This document shows positions 1-8,856 of a stretch of DNA of 64,000 nt, piece after piece. Under the pieces are notes generated by a model. The model had not been told where the DNA came from and searched no databases. It saw nothing but the letters and a program-made list of their open reading frames with translations. The position numbers were made by a program, and so were the translations under genes. Source of the DNA: Neorhizobium lilium (GTDB lineage Bacteria; Pseudomonadota; Alphaproteobacteria; Rhizobiales; Rhizobiaceae); assembly GCF_004053875.1 (NCBI RefSeq), contig NZ_SBIP01000004.1, forward strand, positions 310,001 through 374,000. Direction: 5' to 3'. The first letter of the stretch is position 1. Every line of letters begins with the position of its first letter.

Positions 1-953
1 TGAAGCAGATGTGGAAGAGCCCGAACGGCACGATCCGCAACATCCTCGGCGGCGTTATCTTCCGCGAACCGATCATCTGCAAGAACGTACCCCGCCTTGT
101 TCCCGGCTGGACCAAGCCAATCGTGGTCGGCCGCCATGCTTTCGGCGACCAATACAAGGCAACCGATTTCAAGTTCCCCGGCAAAGGCAAGCTGACGATC
201 AAGTTCGTCGGCGAAGACGGCCAGGTGATCGAGAAGGACGTGTTCGACGCGCCCGGCGCCGGTGTCGCCATGGCCATGTACAATCTCGACGAATCGATCC
301 GCGAATTTGCCCGTGCCTCTATGATGTACGGCCTGATGCGCCAGTGGCCTGTCTACCTGTCGACCAAGAACACGATCCTCAAGGCCTATGACGGCCGCTT
401 CAAGGATATCTTCGAGGAGGTCTACCAGACCGAGTTCAAGGCGAAGTTCGACGAAATCGGCATCACCTACGAACACCGCCTGATCGACGACATGGTCGCC
501 TCGGCGCTCAAGTGGTCCGGCGGCTACGTCTGGGCCTGCAAGAACTATGACGGCGACGTGCAGTCCGACACGGTTGCCCAGGGCTTCGGCTCGCTCGGCC
601 TGATGACCTCGGTTCTGCTATCGCCGGATGGCCGCACGGTCGAAGCCGAAGCTGCGCACGGCACGGTGACACGCCACTATCGCCAGCACCAGAAGGGTCA
701 GGAGACCTCGACGAACTCGATCGCGTCGATCTTCGCCTGGACTCGCGGTCTTGCACACCGCGCCAAGCTGGACGACAATGCAGAACTCGCAAAGTTCGCA
801 ACGACGCTCGAAACCGTCTGCGTTGCGACGGTCGAATCCGGCTACATGACCAAGGATCTGGCCTTGCTGATCGGACCGGACCAGCCCTGGCTTTCGACCA
901 CTGCCTTCCTCGACAAGATCGACGAAAACCTTAAGACGGCCATGTCTGCCTAA
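1..953 (+). CDS. icd: NADP-dependent isocitrate dehydrogenase, 5' truncated by window edge
   Basis: Oxidatively decarboxylates isocitrate to 2-oxoglutarate with NADP+ in the cytoplasmic TCA cycle. The reading frame is open from base 3 and runs off the left edge, so the visible part (about 316 residues) is the C-terminal three quarters of a protein usually near 404 residues. The substrate loop [12 protein letters not shown] is at the very start, followed by [15 protein letters not shown] and [13 protein letters not shown]. The metal-binding aspartates lie in YDGDVQSD, and HGTVTRH is near the C terminus. This is the homodimeric, eukaryote-like class found in rhizobia. The methionine at base 9 is internal, not the start. 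No terminator is obvious after the TAA. Confidence 0.95.
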   Translation, partial: KQMWKSPNGTIRNILGGVIFREPIICKNVPRLVPGWTKPIVVGRHAFGDQYKATDFKFPGKGKLTIKFVGEDGQVIEKDVFDAPGAGVAMAMYNLDESIREFARASMMYGLMRQWPVYLSTKNTILKAYDGRFKDIFEEVYQTEFKAKFDEIGITYEHRLIDDMVASALKWSGGYVWACKNYDGDVQSDTVAQGFGSLGLMTSVLLSPDGRTVEAEAAHGTVTRHYRQHQKGQETSTNSIASIFAWTRGLAHRAKLDDNAELAKFATTLETVCVATVESGYMTKDLALLIGPDQPWLSTTAFLDKIDENLKTAMSA

Positions 954-1021
954 GCAGCAAAATATCGGTTAAGATGGAGCGGCGGGGAGCAATCTCCGCC
1001 GTTTTCATTTGGGGTATCATC

Positions 1022-1468
1022 ATGCCGATTACCGTTCGTCCGCTTCAGCCTTCTGACCACGCAGCCTGGACGCCGCTGTGGGAAGCCTATCTCAGCTTTT
1101 ATGACACCGTCCTGCCGGATGAGATCTACGACCTGACTTGGAACCGGTTTCTCGATGAGGCCGAGCCTATGTATGCGCTTGGCGCCTTCGATGAAACGAG
1201 CAGGCTGGTGGGCATCGTGCACACCATCTTCCATCGCTCCTGCTGGCTTCCCGACTGGACCTGCTACCTGCAAGATCTCTACGTAGACGACAACCAACGC
1301 GGAAAGGGTACGGGTGAAGCGCTGATCGAAGCCGTCGCCAGTCTTGCGCGGGAAAAGAACGCCAGCCGTCTATATTGGCTGACGCATGAGAGCAATTTGG
1401 TGGCCAGGAGGCTTTACGATCGCGTCGCGCTGAACGCCGGCTTTATCCAGTACCGCAAGCCACTTTGA
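1022..1468 (+). CDS. GNAT family N-acetyltransferase
   Basis: Predicted to transfer an acetyl group from acetyl-CoA to an unknown amine. The 148-residue protein has the single-domain GNAT layout. Motif A is QDLYVDDNQRGKGTGEALIEA (split here: QDLYVDDNQ then RGKGTGEALIEA), around residues 80-100, with the pyrophosphate-binding RGKGTG loop. It ends with an ARRLYDRVALNAGF helix typical of small-molecule acetylators. I chose the ATG at 1022 because homology-like sequence begins MPITVRPLQPSDH; the upstream in-frame ATG at 974 adds a non-conserved stretch directly behind icd. It follows icd on the same strand with a 68-base gap. The substrate cannot be read from the sequence. Confidence 0.85.
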   Translation: MPITVRPLQPSDHAAWTPLWEAYLSFYDTVLPDEIYDLTWNRFLDEAEPMYALGAFDETSRLVGIVHTIFHRSCWLPDWTCYLQDLYVDDNQRGKGTGEALIEAVASLAREKNASRLYWLTHESNLVARRLYDRVALNAGFIQYRKPL

Positions 1469-1541
1469 TATCCGACTCGTCCAAGTCTTGATCCTGTGAC
1501 ATAGCCGTCCTAGAACGAATAGCGAACGATGAGGAGGTTTC

Positions 1542-2171
1542 ATGACCGACGAACTGGTACTCTACACGAACCCGATGTCGCGAGGTCGTATTGCCCGCTG
1601 GATGCTGGAAGAAGCCGGCGTTGCCTACCGCGTGGAGATCCTCCAGTTTGGCACGACCATGAAGGACGATGGCTATCGGGCCATCAACCCGATGGCAAAG
1701 GTGCCGACACTGGTGCACGGAAAGAGCGTCGTGACGGAGTGTGCAGCCATCTGCGCCTATCTTGCCGACGCCTTTCCTTCCGCCGGGCTGGCGCCGCCTG
1801 TCAACGCACGCGCCAATTACTATCGGTGGATGTTCTTCGGTGCAGGTCCTTTGGAAGCGGCGGTGACGAACCGCGCGCTCGGAGTCGACGTGCCGGCAGG
1901 TCGAGAACGCATGGTTGGCTACGGCAGCTTCTCCGACGTCATGAATACCCTCGAACTGGCGCTGCGCACCAACTCGTACATCGCCGGAGACAGTTTCACA
2001 GCAGCCGATGTCTATGTCGGCTCGCAGATCGGCTGGGGCCTGCAGTTCGGCAGTATCGAAAAGCGTCCGGTATTCGAGCAGTATTTCGGCCGGCTCGCAC
2101 TACGCCCCGCCTATCAACGCGCAAGTGAAAAGGACGATCAAGCGGCTGGCGAGCTTCAGACAGCCGTCTGA
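1542..2171 (+). CDS. Glutathione S-transferase family protein
   Basis: A 209-residue protein with the two-domain GST fold: an N-terminal thioredoxin-like domain (LVLYTNPMSRGR, cis-proline segment NPMAKVPTL, glutathione-gamma-glutamyl contact region VTECAAICAYL) and an all-helical C-terminal domain with the N-capping motif SFTAADVYVG. It probably conjugates or reduces small electrophiles with glutathione; substrate unknown. The first turn has Ser/Arg where Cys would mark a beta- or omega-class enzyme, so a Ser-type or non-catalytic protein is possible. The start is set by a GAGGAGG ribosome binding site just upstream. It appears to be a single-gene unit. Confidence 0.88.
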   Translation: MTDELVLYTNPMSRGRIARWMLEEAGVAYRVEILQFGTTMKDDGYRAINPMAKVPTLVHGKSVVTECAAICAYLADAFPSAGLAPPVNARANYYRWMFFGAGPLEAAVTNRALGVDVPAGRERMVGYGSFSDVMNTLELALRTNSYIAGDSFTAADVYVGSQIGWGLQFGSIEKRPVFEQYFGRLALRPAYQRASEKDDQAAGELQTAV

Positions 2172-2312
2172 TCGCAGAAATGGCAACTTCATCGGCAGTT
2201 TCCGCCCGCCAAGTAACTTGCCGGAATTTACCATTAACGCCGAGCCTTGTTGCAGACCGGCCCCGTTATGATATGTCTGCTTCACCCGTTTTTTGGGGAA
2301 GAGGGGACATTC

Positions 2313-2651
2313 GTGACAAAGATTATCTTTGCTGCAGCGGGCGCGCTTGCAGCTATCCTTATATCCGCAGGTGCATCTCAGGCAGAAGATCTCGTCTTTA
2401 CGCTGAAGAACACGACCAGTGGCACGCTGGAGCGTTTTTATAGTTCGCCTGTAGGCGTCGATAACTGGGAAGAAGATGTGTTCGGCAAGGACACGCTCGG
2501 CCCAGGCGAGAGCATGCAGATCACCATCGCCGATGGCCGTGCCGTCTGCAAATACGACATGCGATTCGAATTCACGGCAGATTCCGGCTTCGAAAACATG
2601 GAAGATACGCAGGACCTTTGCGCCATGGGATCATACACGATCCATCAGTAA
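2313..2651 (+). CDS. Small secreted protein of unknown function
   Basis: A 112-residue protein starting with GTG at 2313, chosen because GAGGGG lies 8 bases upstream and the resulting N terminus is a good Sec signal peptide (MTKIIFAAAGALAAILISAG, cleavage after ASQA). The longer in-frame start at 2247 would bury the signal behind 22 residues. The mature part begins EDLVFTLKNTTSGTLERFY and has two cysteines (AVCKYD, DLCAMG) that could form a periplasmic disulfide. No catalytic motif is seen. A long hairpin follows directly. It resembles small conserved periplasmic proteins of rhizobia, but I cannot name a function. Confidence 0.75.
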   Translation: MTKIIFAAAGALAAILISAGASQAEDLVFTLKNTTSGTLERFYSSPVGVDNWEEDVFGKDTLGPGESMQITIADGRAVCKYDMRFEFTADSGFENMEDTQDLCAMGSYTIHQ

Positions 2652-2672
2652 GACCCGACCTCCAAGTCGAAC

Positions 2673-2733
2673 AAAAGCCCTGCCGTATGAACTGGCCCAT
2701 TCATTTGGGCTGTTCATATGCAGGGCTTTTTCT
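2673..2733. terminator. Long stem intrinsic terminator
   Basis: Extended inverted repeat AAAGCCCTGC...GCAGGGCTTTTT with further pairing inside (TATGAAC/TGTTCATA and GCCCA/TGGGC) and a T tract on the plus side. It ends the secreted-protein gene at 2651 and could work in both directions. Confidence 0.8.
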
Positions 2734-2864
2734 TGTGCAGGTGACTGCGAAAGGATCAGGCAAAGGTTTCATTCAAGATCCGTTAAGCTTGAAAATGCCA
2801 TGATGGGTCCTGACACTGTCAATCTCGCCCCACCTTCCCGGGGCGCGTAAATCGGGACGCAAAT

Positions 2865-3236
2865 ATGAAGAAGACCGCGTTTTCCACCTTGGCTTTGGCC
2901 GCCGCGCTCAGCACCGCGATTCTGCCGGCGACCAATGCCTTCGCTCAGTATTACGACGGACCGCCACCGCGCTGGGACGACCGCCGCCCGCCACCGCGCT
3001 GGGACGATCGCGGCTCATCGCGGCATCACCATCGTGACAATACCGGCAGGGTCATTGCAGGTGGCCTGGCTGCCGGCGTGATCGGCGGATTGATCGGCGG
3101 TGCTATCGCCAATGGCGGCCCGCGCTACGTGGAACCGCCGCCACCGCCCCCACCACGGTGCTGGATGGAAGATCGCCGCGTTCCCAACGCCTATGATGGC
3201 GGCTGGCATATCGAGACGCTCCGCGTCTGCAACTGA
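2865..3236 (+). CDS. Glycine-zipper secreted protein with Pro/Arg-rich repeats
   Basis: A 123-residue exported protein of unknown function. It has a Sec signal peptide (residues 1-27, ending NAFA), then a tandem repeat of PPPRWDDR (about residues 32-48), a short His/Arg patch, a glycine-zipper segment GGLAAGVIGGLIGGAIANGG (about 66-85) that could insert in or span the outer membrane, a run of seven prolines, and a C terminus with two cysteines (RCWMEDRR, LRVC). Glycine-zipper proteins of this shape are common in the rhizobial envelope. It stands alone with its own terminator. Confidence 0.8.
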   Translation: MKKTAFSTLALAAALSTAILPATNAFAQYYDGPPPRWDDRRPPPRWDDRGSSRHHHRDNTGRVIAGGLAAGVIGGLIGGAIANGGPRYVEPPPPPPPRCWMEDRRVPNAYDGGWHIETLRVCN

Positions 3237-3262
3237 CGGATCCAATGTCCAGAACCGACACG

Positions 3263-3294
3263 CAGCCGGCTTCAACGCCGGCTGTTTACGTTTG
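3263..3294 (+). terminator. Intrinsic terminator
   Basis: CAGCCGGC/GCCGGCTG stem with a 6-base loop followed by TTTACGTTT, just after the glycine-zipper gene. It lies in the 60-base gap before the convergent HAD gene. Confidence 0.75.
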
Positions 3295-3296
3295 AG

Positions 3297-3962
3297 TCAG
3301 CGCCCCAGCGGGGAATTGTCGTAGTCCGCCAGCAACGCTGCCACATCGTCGTATATGACAAGCGCGCCCGCATCGCGGAGCACGGTATCCGAAAAGCCGC
3401 CGGATCTGAGTGCAACAGTCGCAATGCCGCATGCCTGCGCCGCCTCGATATCGTAGGGAGTGTCTCCGACGACGAGCACCTCTTTGGCCTCGACGCCCGG
3501 TAGCTTCCTCAAGGCCGTCGAAAAGATATCCGGGGCCGGCTTCGTCTTTTCCACATCGCTGCCGCTCGTCGTCGCGGTCACGACGTCATGGACGTCGAGA
3601 AGACCCAGATAGTAATCAAGCTGCTCCTGGGAGGAAGAGGTGGCCAGCACCACCTTTTGCCCGCGCGCCTGCACATGAGCCAGCAGATCATGCGCCTGCG
3701 GGAAAGGCTTTGCCTGTTCCAGATATTTCGCCTTGTAGATTTGCCCCTGCTTCTCGGCCAATTCCTCCCGCTTCGCCTCATCGAGATCCGGAAGAAGCGT
3801 CGGGATCAGCATGTCGGCGCCCTTGCCGATCTGGTCATGAATGGTTTTTCGGTCGAAGGTCTTGCCGATGCCTGAAAAAGCTTCCTCCCAGGCCATAACG
3901 TGCATGTCGTTGCTGTCTACCAACGTGCCGTCGATATCGAAGAGAATGGCCTTGATCTGCAT
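3297..3962 (-). CDS. HAD-superfamily hydrolase (phosphoglycolate phosphatase-like)
   Basis: A 221-residue haloacid-dehalogenase-type phosphatase with all motifs: I DIDGTLVDS (nucleophile Asp), II LATSSS, III Lys in KTKPAPDIF, IV VGDTPYDIEAA. The inserted helical cap between motifs I and II places it with subfamily IA enzymes such as phosphoglycolate phosphatase or beta-phosphoglucomutase; the substrate is not determined by sequence. Start ATG at 3962 is supported by AAGGAG upstream. The longer frame to 4076 would overlap the ABC-F gene and adds non-conserved residues. It lies 110 bases downstream of the ABC-F gene on the same strand and is probably cotranscribed. Confidence 0.9.
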   Translation of the reverse strand: MQIKAILFDIDGTLVDSNDMHVMAWEEAFSGIGKTFDRKTIHDQIGKGADMLIPTLLPDLDEAKREELAEKQGQIYKAKYLEQAKPFPQAHDLLAHVQARGQKVVLATSSSQEQLDYYLGLLDVHDVVTATTSGSDVEKTKPAPDIFSTALRKLPGVEAKEVLVVGDTPYDIEAAQACGIATVALRSGGFSDTVLRDAGALVIYDDVAALLADYDNSPLGR

Positions 3963-4072
3963 GCGAACGCTCCTTGAGCCTGATGGGATTACCGGGCCGC
4001 GTAACACGCCGCGCCCGCCGAGGTTCCCGAAGAACAGCCGTTCTTTTATCAAGGCGCTCGCGTTCGACTTGC

Positions 4073-5695
4073 TCAAGCCTGCAGGCCAGGTGCCTCGTAA
4101 CCGGTACGTGACACATATTCCGTGTAGCCGCCGTCATACCGCTGAATGCCATCCGGCGTCAGTTCCAACACCCGATTCGACAGCTCAGACAAGAAATGCC
4201 GGTCGTGGCTGACAAAAAGCATGGTGCCTTCATAATCTGACAGCGCCTTGATCAGCATTTCCTTGGTGTCGAGATCAAGATGGTTTGTCGGTTCGTCCAG
4301 CACCAGGAAGTTGGGCGGATCGAAGAGCATTGCCGCCATGACGAGACGTGCCTTCTCGCCACCGGAGAGCACCCGGCATCTCTTTTCGACGTCGTCGCCG
4401 GAAAAGCCGAAGCAACCGGCAAGCGCGCGCAAGGCGCCCTGCCCGGCGCGCGGAAACTCTGCCTCCAGCCACTCGAAAACGGTCAGTTCGCCATCCAGCA
4501 GATCCATGGCGTGCTGGGCGAAATAGCCCATCTTGACGCTGGCGCCGATATTGACGCTGCCCTCATCCGGTTCGGCCGATCCCGCGATCAGCTTCAGAAG
4601 CGTGGACTTGCCGGCGCCGTTGACGCCCATGATGCACCAGCGCTCCTTGCGGCGGATCATGAAATCCAGGCCTTCATAAATCGTCCGGCTGCCATAGGTC
4701 TTGTGGACGCCTTTCAGGTTGACCACGTCCTCGCCGGAACGCGGAGCCGGCTGGAATTCGAAAGCGACCGTCTGGCGGCGGCGCGGCGGTTCGATCCGAT
4801 CGATCTTGTCGAGTTTCTTCACCCTGCTCTGCACCTGAGCGGCATGCGAGGCGCGCGCTTTGAACCGCTCGATGAACTTGATTTCCTTGGCAAGCATGGC
4901 TTGCTGGCGTTCGAATTGCGCCTGCTGCTGCTTTTCGTTCTGGGCGCGCTGCTGCTCGTAGAAGCCGTAGTCGCCGGCATAGGTCGTGAGTGAACCGGCA
5001 TCGATTTCGATGATCTTGTTGACGATGCGGTTCATGAACTCGCGGTCGTGCGAGGTCATCAGCAGAGCGCCGTCGTAATTCTTCAGGAACTGCTCCAGCC
5101 AGATCAGGCTTTCCAGATCCAGATGGTTCGAGGGCTCGTCGAGCAGCATGACGTCCGGGCGCATCAGAAGGATGCGGGCAAGCGCCACGCGCATCTTCCA
5201 GCCGCCGGAGAGCTTGCCGACATCGCCTTCCATCATTTCCTGGCTAAAGCTGAGACCTGCCAGGACCTCGCGGGCACGCGCCTCCAGCCCGTAACCGTCC
5301 AGTTCCTCGTAACGGGCCTGAACCTCGCCATAGCGCTCGATGATGGCATCCATCTCGTCTATGCGATCAGGGTCGACCATGGCCGCTTCCAGCTCCCGCA
5401 GCTCGGCCGCAATGACGCTGACGGGGCCTGCCCCATCCATGACCTCGGTGACGGCGCTGCGTCCCGCCATTTCGCCGACATCCTGGTTAAAGTAGCCGAT
5501 CGAGACGTTCTTTTCGACCCCGACCTGACCTTCATCCGGCGCCTCCTGGCCGGTGATCATCCGAAACAGCGTCGTCTTGCCGGCGCCGTTCGGGCCGACC
5601 AGGCCGATCTTCTCTCCCCGGTTCAGCGCGGCAGAGGCTTCTATATAAAGGATGCGGTGGCTGTTCGACTTGCTGATGTTTTCGATGCGGATCAT
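4073..5695 (-). CDS. ABC-F family ATPase (translation factor type)
   Basis: A 540-residue soluble protein with two ABC ATPase domains and no membrane segments. Domain 1 has Walker A GPNGAGKTT (about residue 34), signature KLSGGWKMR and Walker B MLLDEPSNHLD. The inter-domain linker is a charged coiled coil (YEQQRAQNEKQQQAQFERQ). Domain 2 has GVNGAGKST, VLSGGEKAR and FLVLDEPTNHLD. ABC-F proteins bind the ribosomal E site and rescue or gate translation; I infer that role here and cannot separate EttA, Uup or YbiT types. It is read toward the HAD gene. Confidence 0.9.
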   Translation of the reverse strand: MIRIENISKSNSHRILYIEASAALNRGEKIGLVGPNGAGKTTLFRMITGQEAPDEGQVGVEKNVSIGYFNQDVGEMAGRSAVTEVMDGAGPVSVIAAELRELEAAMVDPDRIDEMDAIIERYGEVQARYEELDGYGLEARAREVLAGLSFSQEMMEGDVGKLSGGWKMRVALARILLMRPDVMLLDEPSNHLDLESLIWLEQFLKNYDGALLMTSHDREFMNRIVNKIIEIDAGSLTTYAGDYGFYEQQRAQNEKQQQAQFERQQAMLAKEIKFIERFKARASHAAQVQSRVKKLDKIDRIEPPRRRQTVAFEFQPAPRSGEDVVNLKGVHKTYGSRTIYEGLDFMIRRKERWCIMGVNGAGKSTLLKLIAGSAEPDEGSVNIGASVKMGYFAQHAMDLLDGELTVFEWLEAEFPRAGQGALRALAGCFGFSGDDVEKRCRVLSGGEKARLVMAAMLFDPPNFLVLDEPTNHLDLDTKEMLIKALSDYEGTMLFVSHDRHFLSELSNRVLELTPDGIQRYDGGYTEYVSRTGYEAPGLQA

Positions 5696-5722
5696 GGCGG
5701 CAGACTTCGGTGAGTGGTGACA

Positions 5723-5757
5723 ACAAAAAAGCCGGATCGTTACCGACCCGGCTTCTT
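5723..5757 (-). terminator. Intrinsic terminator of tig
   Basis: Read on the minus strand, a GCCGGGTCG/CGATCCGGC stem is followed by six T residues, between the end of tig and the start of the ABC-F gene. It separates the two transcripts. Confidence 0.85.
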
Positions 5758-5776
5758 TAACGCATTGATGCGAAAC

Positions 5777-7288
5777 TTATTCGGCGCTGTCTTCAGCAGC
5801 CTTCTTCTTCGGCGCGGCCTTCTTCTTCGGAGCAGCGGCTTCGGCGCTTTCAGAAGCAGCCTCGGCAGTTTCTGCCGTGTCAGCCTCAGCCTTGGCAGCC
5901 TTCTTCTTGGAAGAAGCCTTCTTGGCTGGCTTGTCGGCGCCGTCTGCGCCCTCTTCTTCCTCGGCCATCAGCTCTTCCTTCGTCACGGTCTTGTCCGTCA
6001 CGTTGATTTCGGAGAGCAGCTTGTCGATGACCTTTTCTTCGAAGATCGGAGCGCGCAGCGATGCGGAAGCGCCGGGGGTATTGCGGAAGAAGTCGAGAAT
6101 TTCCTTCTGCTGGCCGGGGAACTGCTGCAACTGCGCATAAAGCGCACGCTGCATTTCTTCCTCGGTCACTTCGACGCCGGCCTTTTCGCCGATTTCGGAG
6201 AGGACCAGGCCCAGGCGCACGCGGCGTTCAGCCAGCTTGCGATACTCGACACGGGCTTCTTCTTCCGTGGTTTCTTCGTCTTCAAATGTCTTGCCCGACT
6301 GCTGCAGATCGGTGTTGATCTGCCGCCAGATGTTGTCGAATTCGGCGTCGACCAGGGTCTGCGGCGTTTCGAACTTGTAGATCTCGTCAAGCTGGTCGAG
6401 AATCTGGCGCTTGACCTTCTGACGCGTGACGTTGCCGTACTGGCTTTCGATCTGGCCGCGTACGACCTCCTTAAGGCGATCGACCGACTCGATGCCGAGC
6501 TTGGAGGCTAGGTCGTCGTTGATCTCGAGTTCGGCAGGAGCCGCTACTTCCTTGACGGTGATGTCGAAGGTGGCTTCCTTGCCGGCGAGTTCGGCTGCAG
6601 GATACTCGGTCGGGAAGGTGACGATGATCTGCTTCTCGTCGCCTGCCTTGATGCCGACCAGTTGCTCTTCGAAGCCAGGGATGAAGCGGCCGGAACCGAT
6701 GACCAGCTCGGCATCTTCGGCAGCACCGCCATCAAAGGCCTCACCGTCGACCTTGCCGAGGTAATTCATGGTGACGCGGTCGCCGTCCTGAGCTTCGCCC
6801 TGCTTGGCTTCGTAGGTACGGGCGCTTTCGGCGATCTTGAGGATCTGCTCGTTGACCTCGTCTTCCGAAACTTCCACGACTTCGCGGGTAACGGTCAGGC
6901 TGTCGGTCGCCTTCAGCTCAATCGGCGGGATGACTTCATAGGAGAGCGTGAATTCGAAATCGGCCTGGGCGTTGAGGATCTTGTCTGCTTCCGACTCGTC
7001 CTCGGTCATTGCGACCGACGGCTGGGTGGCAGACTTTTCGCCGCGCTCGGAAAGGATCTGGCTCGGACGGTCACGGACGATCTCGTTGACGAGCTCAGCC
7101 ATGATGGACTTGCCATACATCTTCTTCAGATGCCCGACCGGCACCTTGCCGGGACGGAAGCCGTTGATGCGGACCTTATCCTTGGCATCGGCGAGACGCA
7201 CGTTGAGCTGCGCCTCCATGTCCTGCTTCGGAATGATAACCTTGATTTCGCGCTTCAGCCCTTCAGCGAGCGTTTCCGTAACCTGCAT
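5777..7288 (-). CDS. tig: Trigger factor, ribosome-associated chaperone
   Basis: Binds at the ribosomal exit tunnel and folds nascent chains; also a peptidyl-prolyl isomerase. The ribosome-binding signature GFRPGKVP is at about residues 44-51. The FKBP-like PPIase domain follows (about 155-245, with [20 protein letters not shown] split over two strands), then the alpha-helical substrate-cradling domain. At 503 residues it is longer than the usual 430-490 because of an Ala/Lys-rich tail from about residue 445 with [11 protein letters not shown] repeats. It is monocistronic, with a terminator downstream and tRNA-Leu upstream. Confidence 0.96.
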   Translation of the reverse strand: MQVTETLAEGLKREIKVIIPKQDMEAQLNVRLADAKDKVRINGFRPGKVPVGHLKKMYGKSIMAELVNEIVRDRPSQILSERGEKSATQPSVAMTEDESEADKILNAQADFEFTLSYEVIPPIELKATDSLTVTREVVEVSEDEVNEQILKIAESARTYEAKQGEAQDGDRVTMNYLGKVDGEAFDGGAAEDAELVIGSGRFIPGFEEQLVGIKAGDEKQIIVTFPTEYPAAELAGKEATFDITVKEVAAPAELEINDDLASKLGIESVDRLKEVVRGQIESQYGNVTRQKVKRQILDQLDEIYKFETPQTLVDAEFDNIWRQINTDLQQSGKTFEDEETTEEEARVEYRKLAERRVRLGLVLSEIGEKAGVEVTEEEMQRALYAQLQQFPGQQKEILDFFRNTPGASASLRAPIFEEKVIDKLLSEINVTDKTVTKEELMAEEEEGADGADKPAKKASSKKKAAKAEADTAETAEAASESAEAAAPKKKAAPKKKAAEDSAE

Positions 7289-7432
7289 TTTTATACCTTT
7301 TTATCGTGGCGGCGGTGCTCAGACAGCCGTTCGTTTCAATGAGCACTCCACCGAAACTTCAAAGTGACCAATCGCGGCTTTAGAGCGATTCAGTTCGCCA
7401 GGACCTCGTGCGGACCGCACCCCTGGCAATTC

Positions 7433-7517
<85 letters not shown>

Positions 7518-7894
7518 GCTCAAACCGCGTCGAAAACCCTCGCGCCGAGGCCTTCCGGAGCGCGCGTCTCTATATCACCCGTTTCGGCGGGCGCAAAGGA
7601 AAAATGACAGTCTTACAAAGAGCATCCTGCCCGCTATTTCCGGGTCTTCCGCGGCTCCGCGCCCCTTGTCCTCCCTGCTGGCTTGTTAAGGTTTTATTCA
7701 AATCTAATGTATAGAATCGGAATAAGAGATTGCCATGCAAAACCCGCATGGCATTCATTCTTCTATCGCAGTGCACAAGACACGCTGAACTGAATATAAG
7801 TAGACTACCGAGACGGACGGCTTTTTACCTAAAGTCTCCGGCTCTGCAGATTTGGCAACCCGTATAACGACACGCCCGCGGATATCTTCGCGAC
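7518..7894. other. Intergenic region with no supported gene
   Basis: About 380 bases between tRNA-Leu and the small RNA. No open frame has a plausible start and composition. A perfect TGCCATGC/GCATGGCA hairpin with a 7-base loop lies at about 7732-7756 but has no clean T tract on either strand. The promoter of the small RNA downstream should lie in the last 60 bases; I could not identify a consensus. Confidence 0.6.
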
Positions 7895-8020
7895 TGTAAT
7901 TCGAGCCGCGCATTCCTCCTCCCGGTGCGGCTTCGAGGGGACTGGCGATACTCCTCCTCCCAATCGCTGGTCATTATGACAACGCCCACCGGATCCTCCC
8001 CCGGTGGGCGTTGCTCTTTG
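7895..8020 (+). ncRNA. Trans-acting sRNA with CCUCCUCCC anti-Shine-Dalgarno loops (cuckoo / alpha-r14-like)
   Basis: Three consecutive hairpins on the plus strand. Hairpin 1 (7901-7936) pairs TCGAGCCGC with GCGGCTTCGA around a loop holding CCTCCTCCC (7915-7923). Hairpin 2 (7940-7972) pairs GACTGGCGAT with ATCGCTGGTC, allowing G-U, around a loop holding CCTCCTCCC (7953-7961). Hairpin 3 is a GC-rich 12-bp terminator stem (7981-8012), loop ATCCTCCC, then GCTCTTTG. This is the architecture of the alphaproteobacterial CCUCCUCCC RNAs (CcsR/cuckoo RNAs of Rhodobacter, alpha-r14 RNAs of rhizobia), which base-pair with ribosome binding sites, usually with Hfq. The 5' end is estimated from hairpin 1. 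A DUF1127 gene follows 195 bases downstream, an association known for this family. Confidence 0.82.
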
Positions 8021-8214
8021 CCTTGGCGGCATTCATTCGCCTAATTTCGCGTCACTTCCTTCGGAAAAACGTATAGTTAATCGTCTCGAAATGCGCGTAG
8101 CGCATAGGTGACATACGGAATGGGCGCTATTCAATTTCGCGGCGCAGCATATATTCGGGGCATCAGATCAAGCCGGAAAAAGAGCCGGCGACGCGCACCG
8201 AAGAGGACACGCAC

Positions 8215-8361
8215 ATGAACATCGCACAGAAGCTTACCAACTGGCGCAAGTACCGCGAAACCGTCACGGAACTCGGCCGCATGACCGATCGCGAACTTTC
8301 GGACCTCGGCATCGGACGTTCCGACATTCGTCGCGTTGCTCGCACGGCAGTCGGTTTCTAA
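8215..8361 (+). CDS. DUF1127 small protein
   Basis: A 48-residue basic protein with the DUF1127 pattern: an N-terminal amphipathic segment KLTNWRKYRET, then the core LGRMTDRELSDLGIGRSDI ending RRVARTAVGF. DUF1127 proteins are abundant in alphaproteobacteria; family members have been linked to RNA turnover and to phosphate or carbon responses. The start has GAAGAGGA 7 bases upstream. It follows the CCUCCUCCC sRNA and has its own terminator, so it is either a separate short transcript or the downstream part of an RNA-plus-protein locus. Confidence 0.88.
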   Translation: MNIAQKLTNWRKYRETVTELGRMTDRELSDLGIGRSDIRRVARTAVGF

Positions 8362-8392
8362 GCCTGATTCCAAAGATATATCGGTTTTAAAA

Positions 8393-8416
8393 GCGCCTCC
8401 TTCGGGAGGCGTTTTT
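8393..8416 (+). terminator. Intrinsic terminator after first DUF1127 gene
   Basis: CGCCTCC-TTCG-GGAGGCG stem with a stable TTCG tetraloop followed by TTTTT. Confidence 0.9.
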
Positions 8417-8636
8417 CGTTTGTGCTTAGAGCTTATCCACCTCAAGCGGCCCTATTGATAACCCCGTAACGCGATGCCCTTTTTTCAGGCTCCGCCGAAA
8501 AAGACGCCAACGCATTGCACAAATGCATGGCAGTCGCATATTTTTTGCACTGCACATTTTTATTATGCGGATGTATAAGAACGCCATCGCCGGGGACAAA
8601 AGATCACCGGGACAAAGTTGATTTGAGGAAACGACC

Positions 8637-8780
8637 ATGAACCCGATCCGCATTGCAAAGAACTGGATCAGCTACCGCCGCACGATGAACGAATTGGGCA
8701 ACCTGTCCAACCAGGCTCTCAGCGACATTGGCCTGACCCGTTACGACATCCGCAATATCGCTTCTCGCTCTTTCCGCTAA
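8637..8780 (+). CDS. DUF1127 small protein, second copy
   Basis: A 47-residue protein with the same layout as the first DUF1127: RIAKNWISYRRTMNELGNL, then SNQALSDIGLTRYDIRNIA and a basic aromatic end SRSFR. TTGAGGAA lies 8 bases upstream of the ATG. The two proteins align across their length, so they look like an old tandem duplication, but each has its own upstream region of over 200 bases and its own terminator. The 275-base gap between the genes is AT-rich near 8535-8580 and probably holds this gene's promoter. Confidence 0.87.
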   Translation: MNPIRIAKNWISYRRTMNELGNLSNQALSDIGLTRYDIRNIASRSFR

Positions 8781-8856
8781 TCGGCCTTAGGCCAGCCGCG
8801 CAGCATGAAGCCGCTGCGGCTATAGCGGACAGAAAAAGCGACATAGTTGCATGACG

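Noticed and set aside
7732..7756. Hairpin TGCCATGC/GCATGGCA as a terminator or RNA gene
   Set aside because: Perfect stem but no T tract on either strand and no gene ending beside it.
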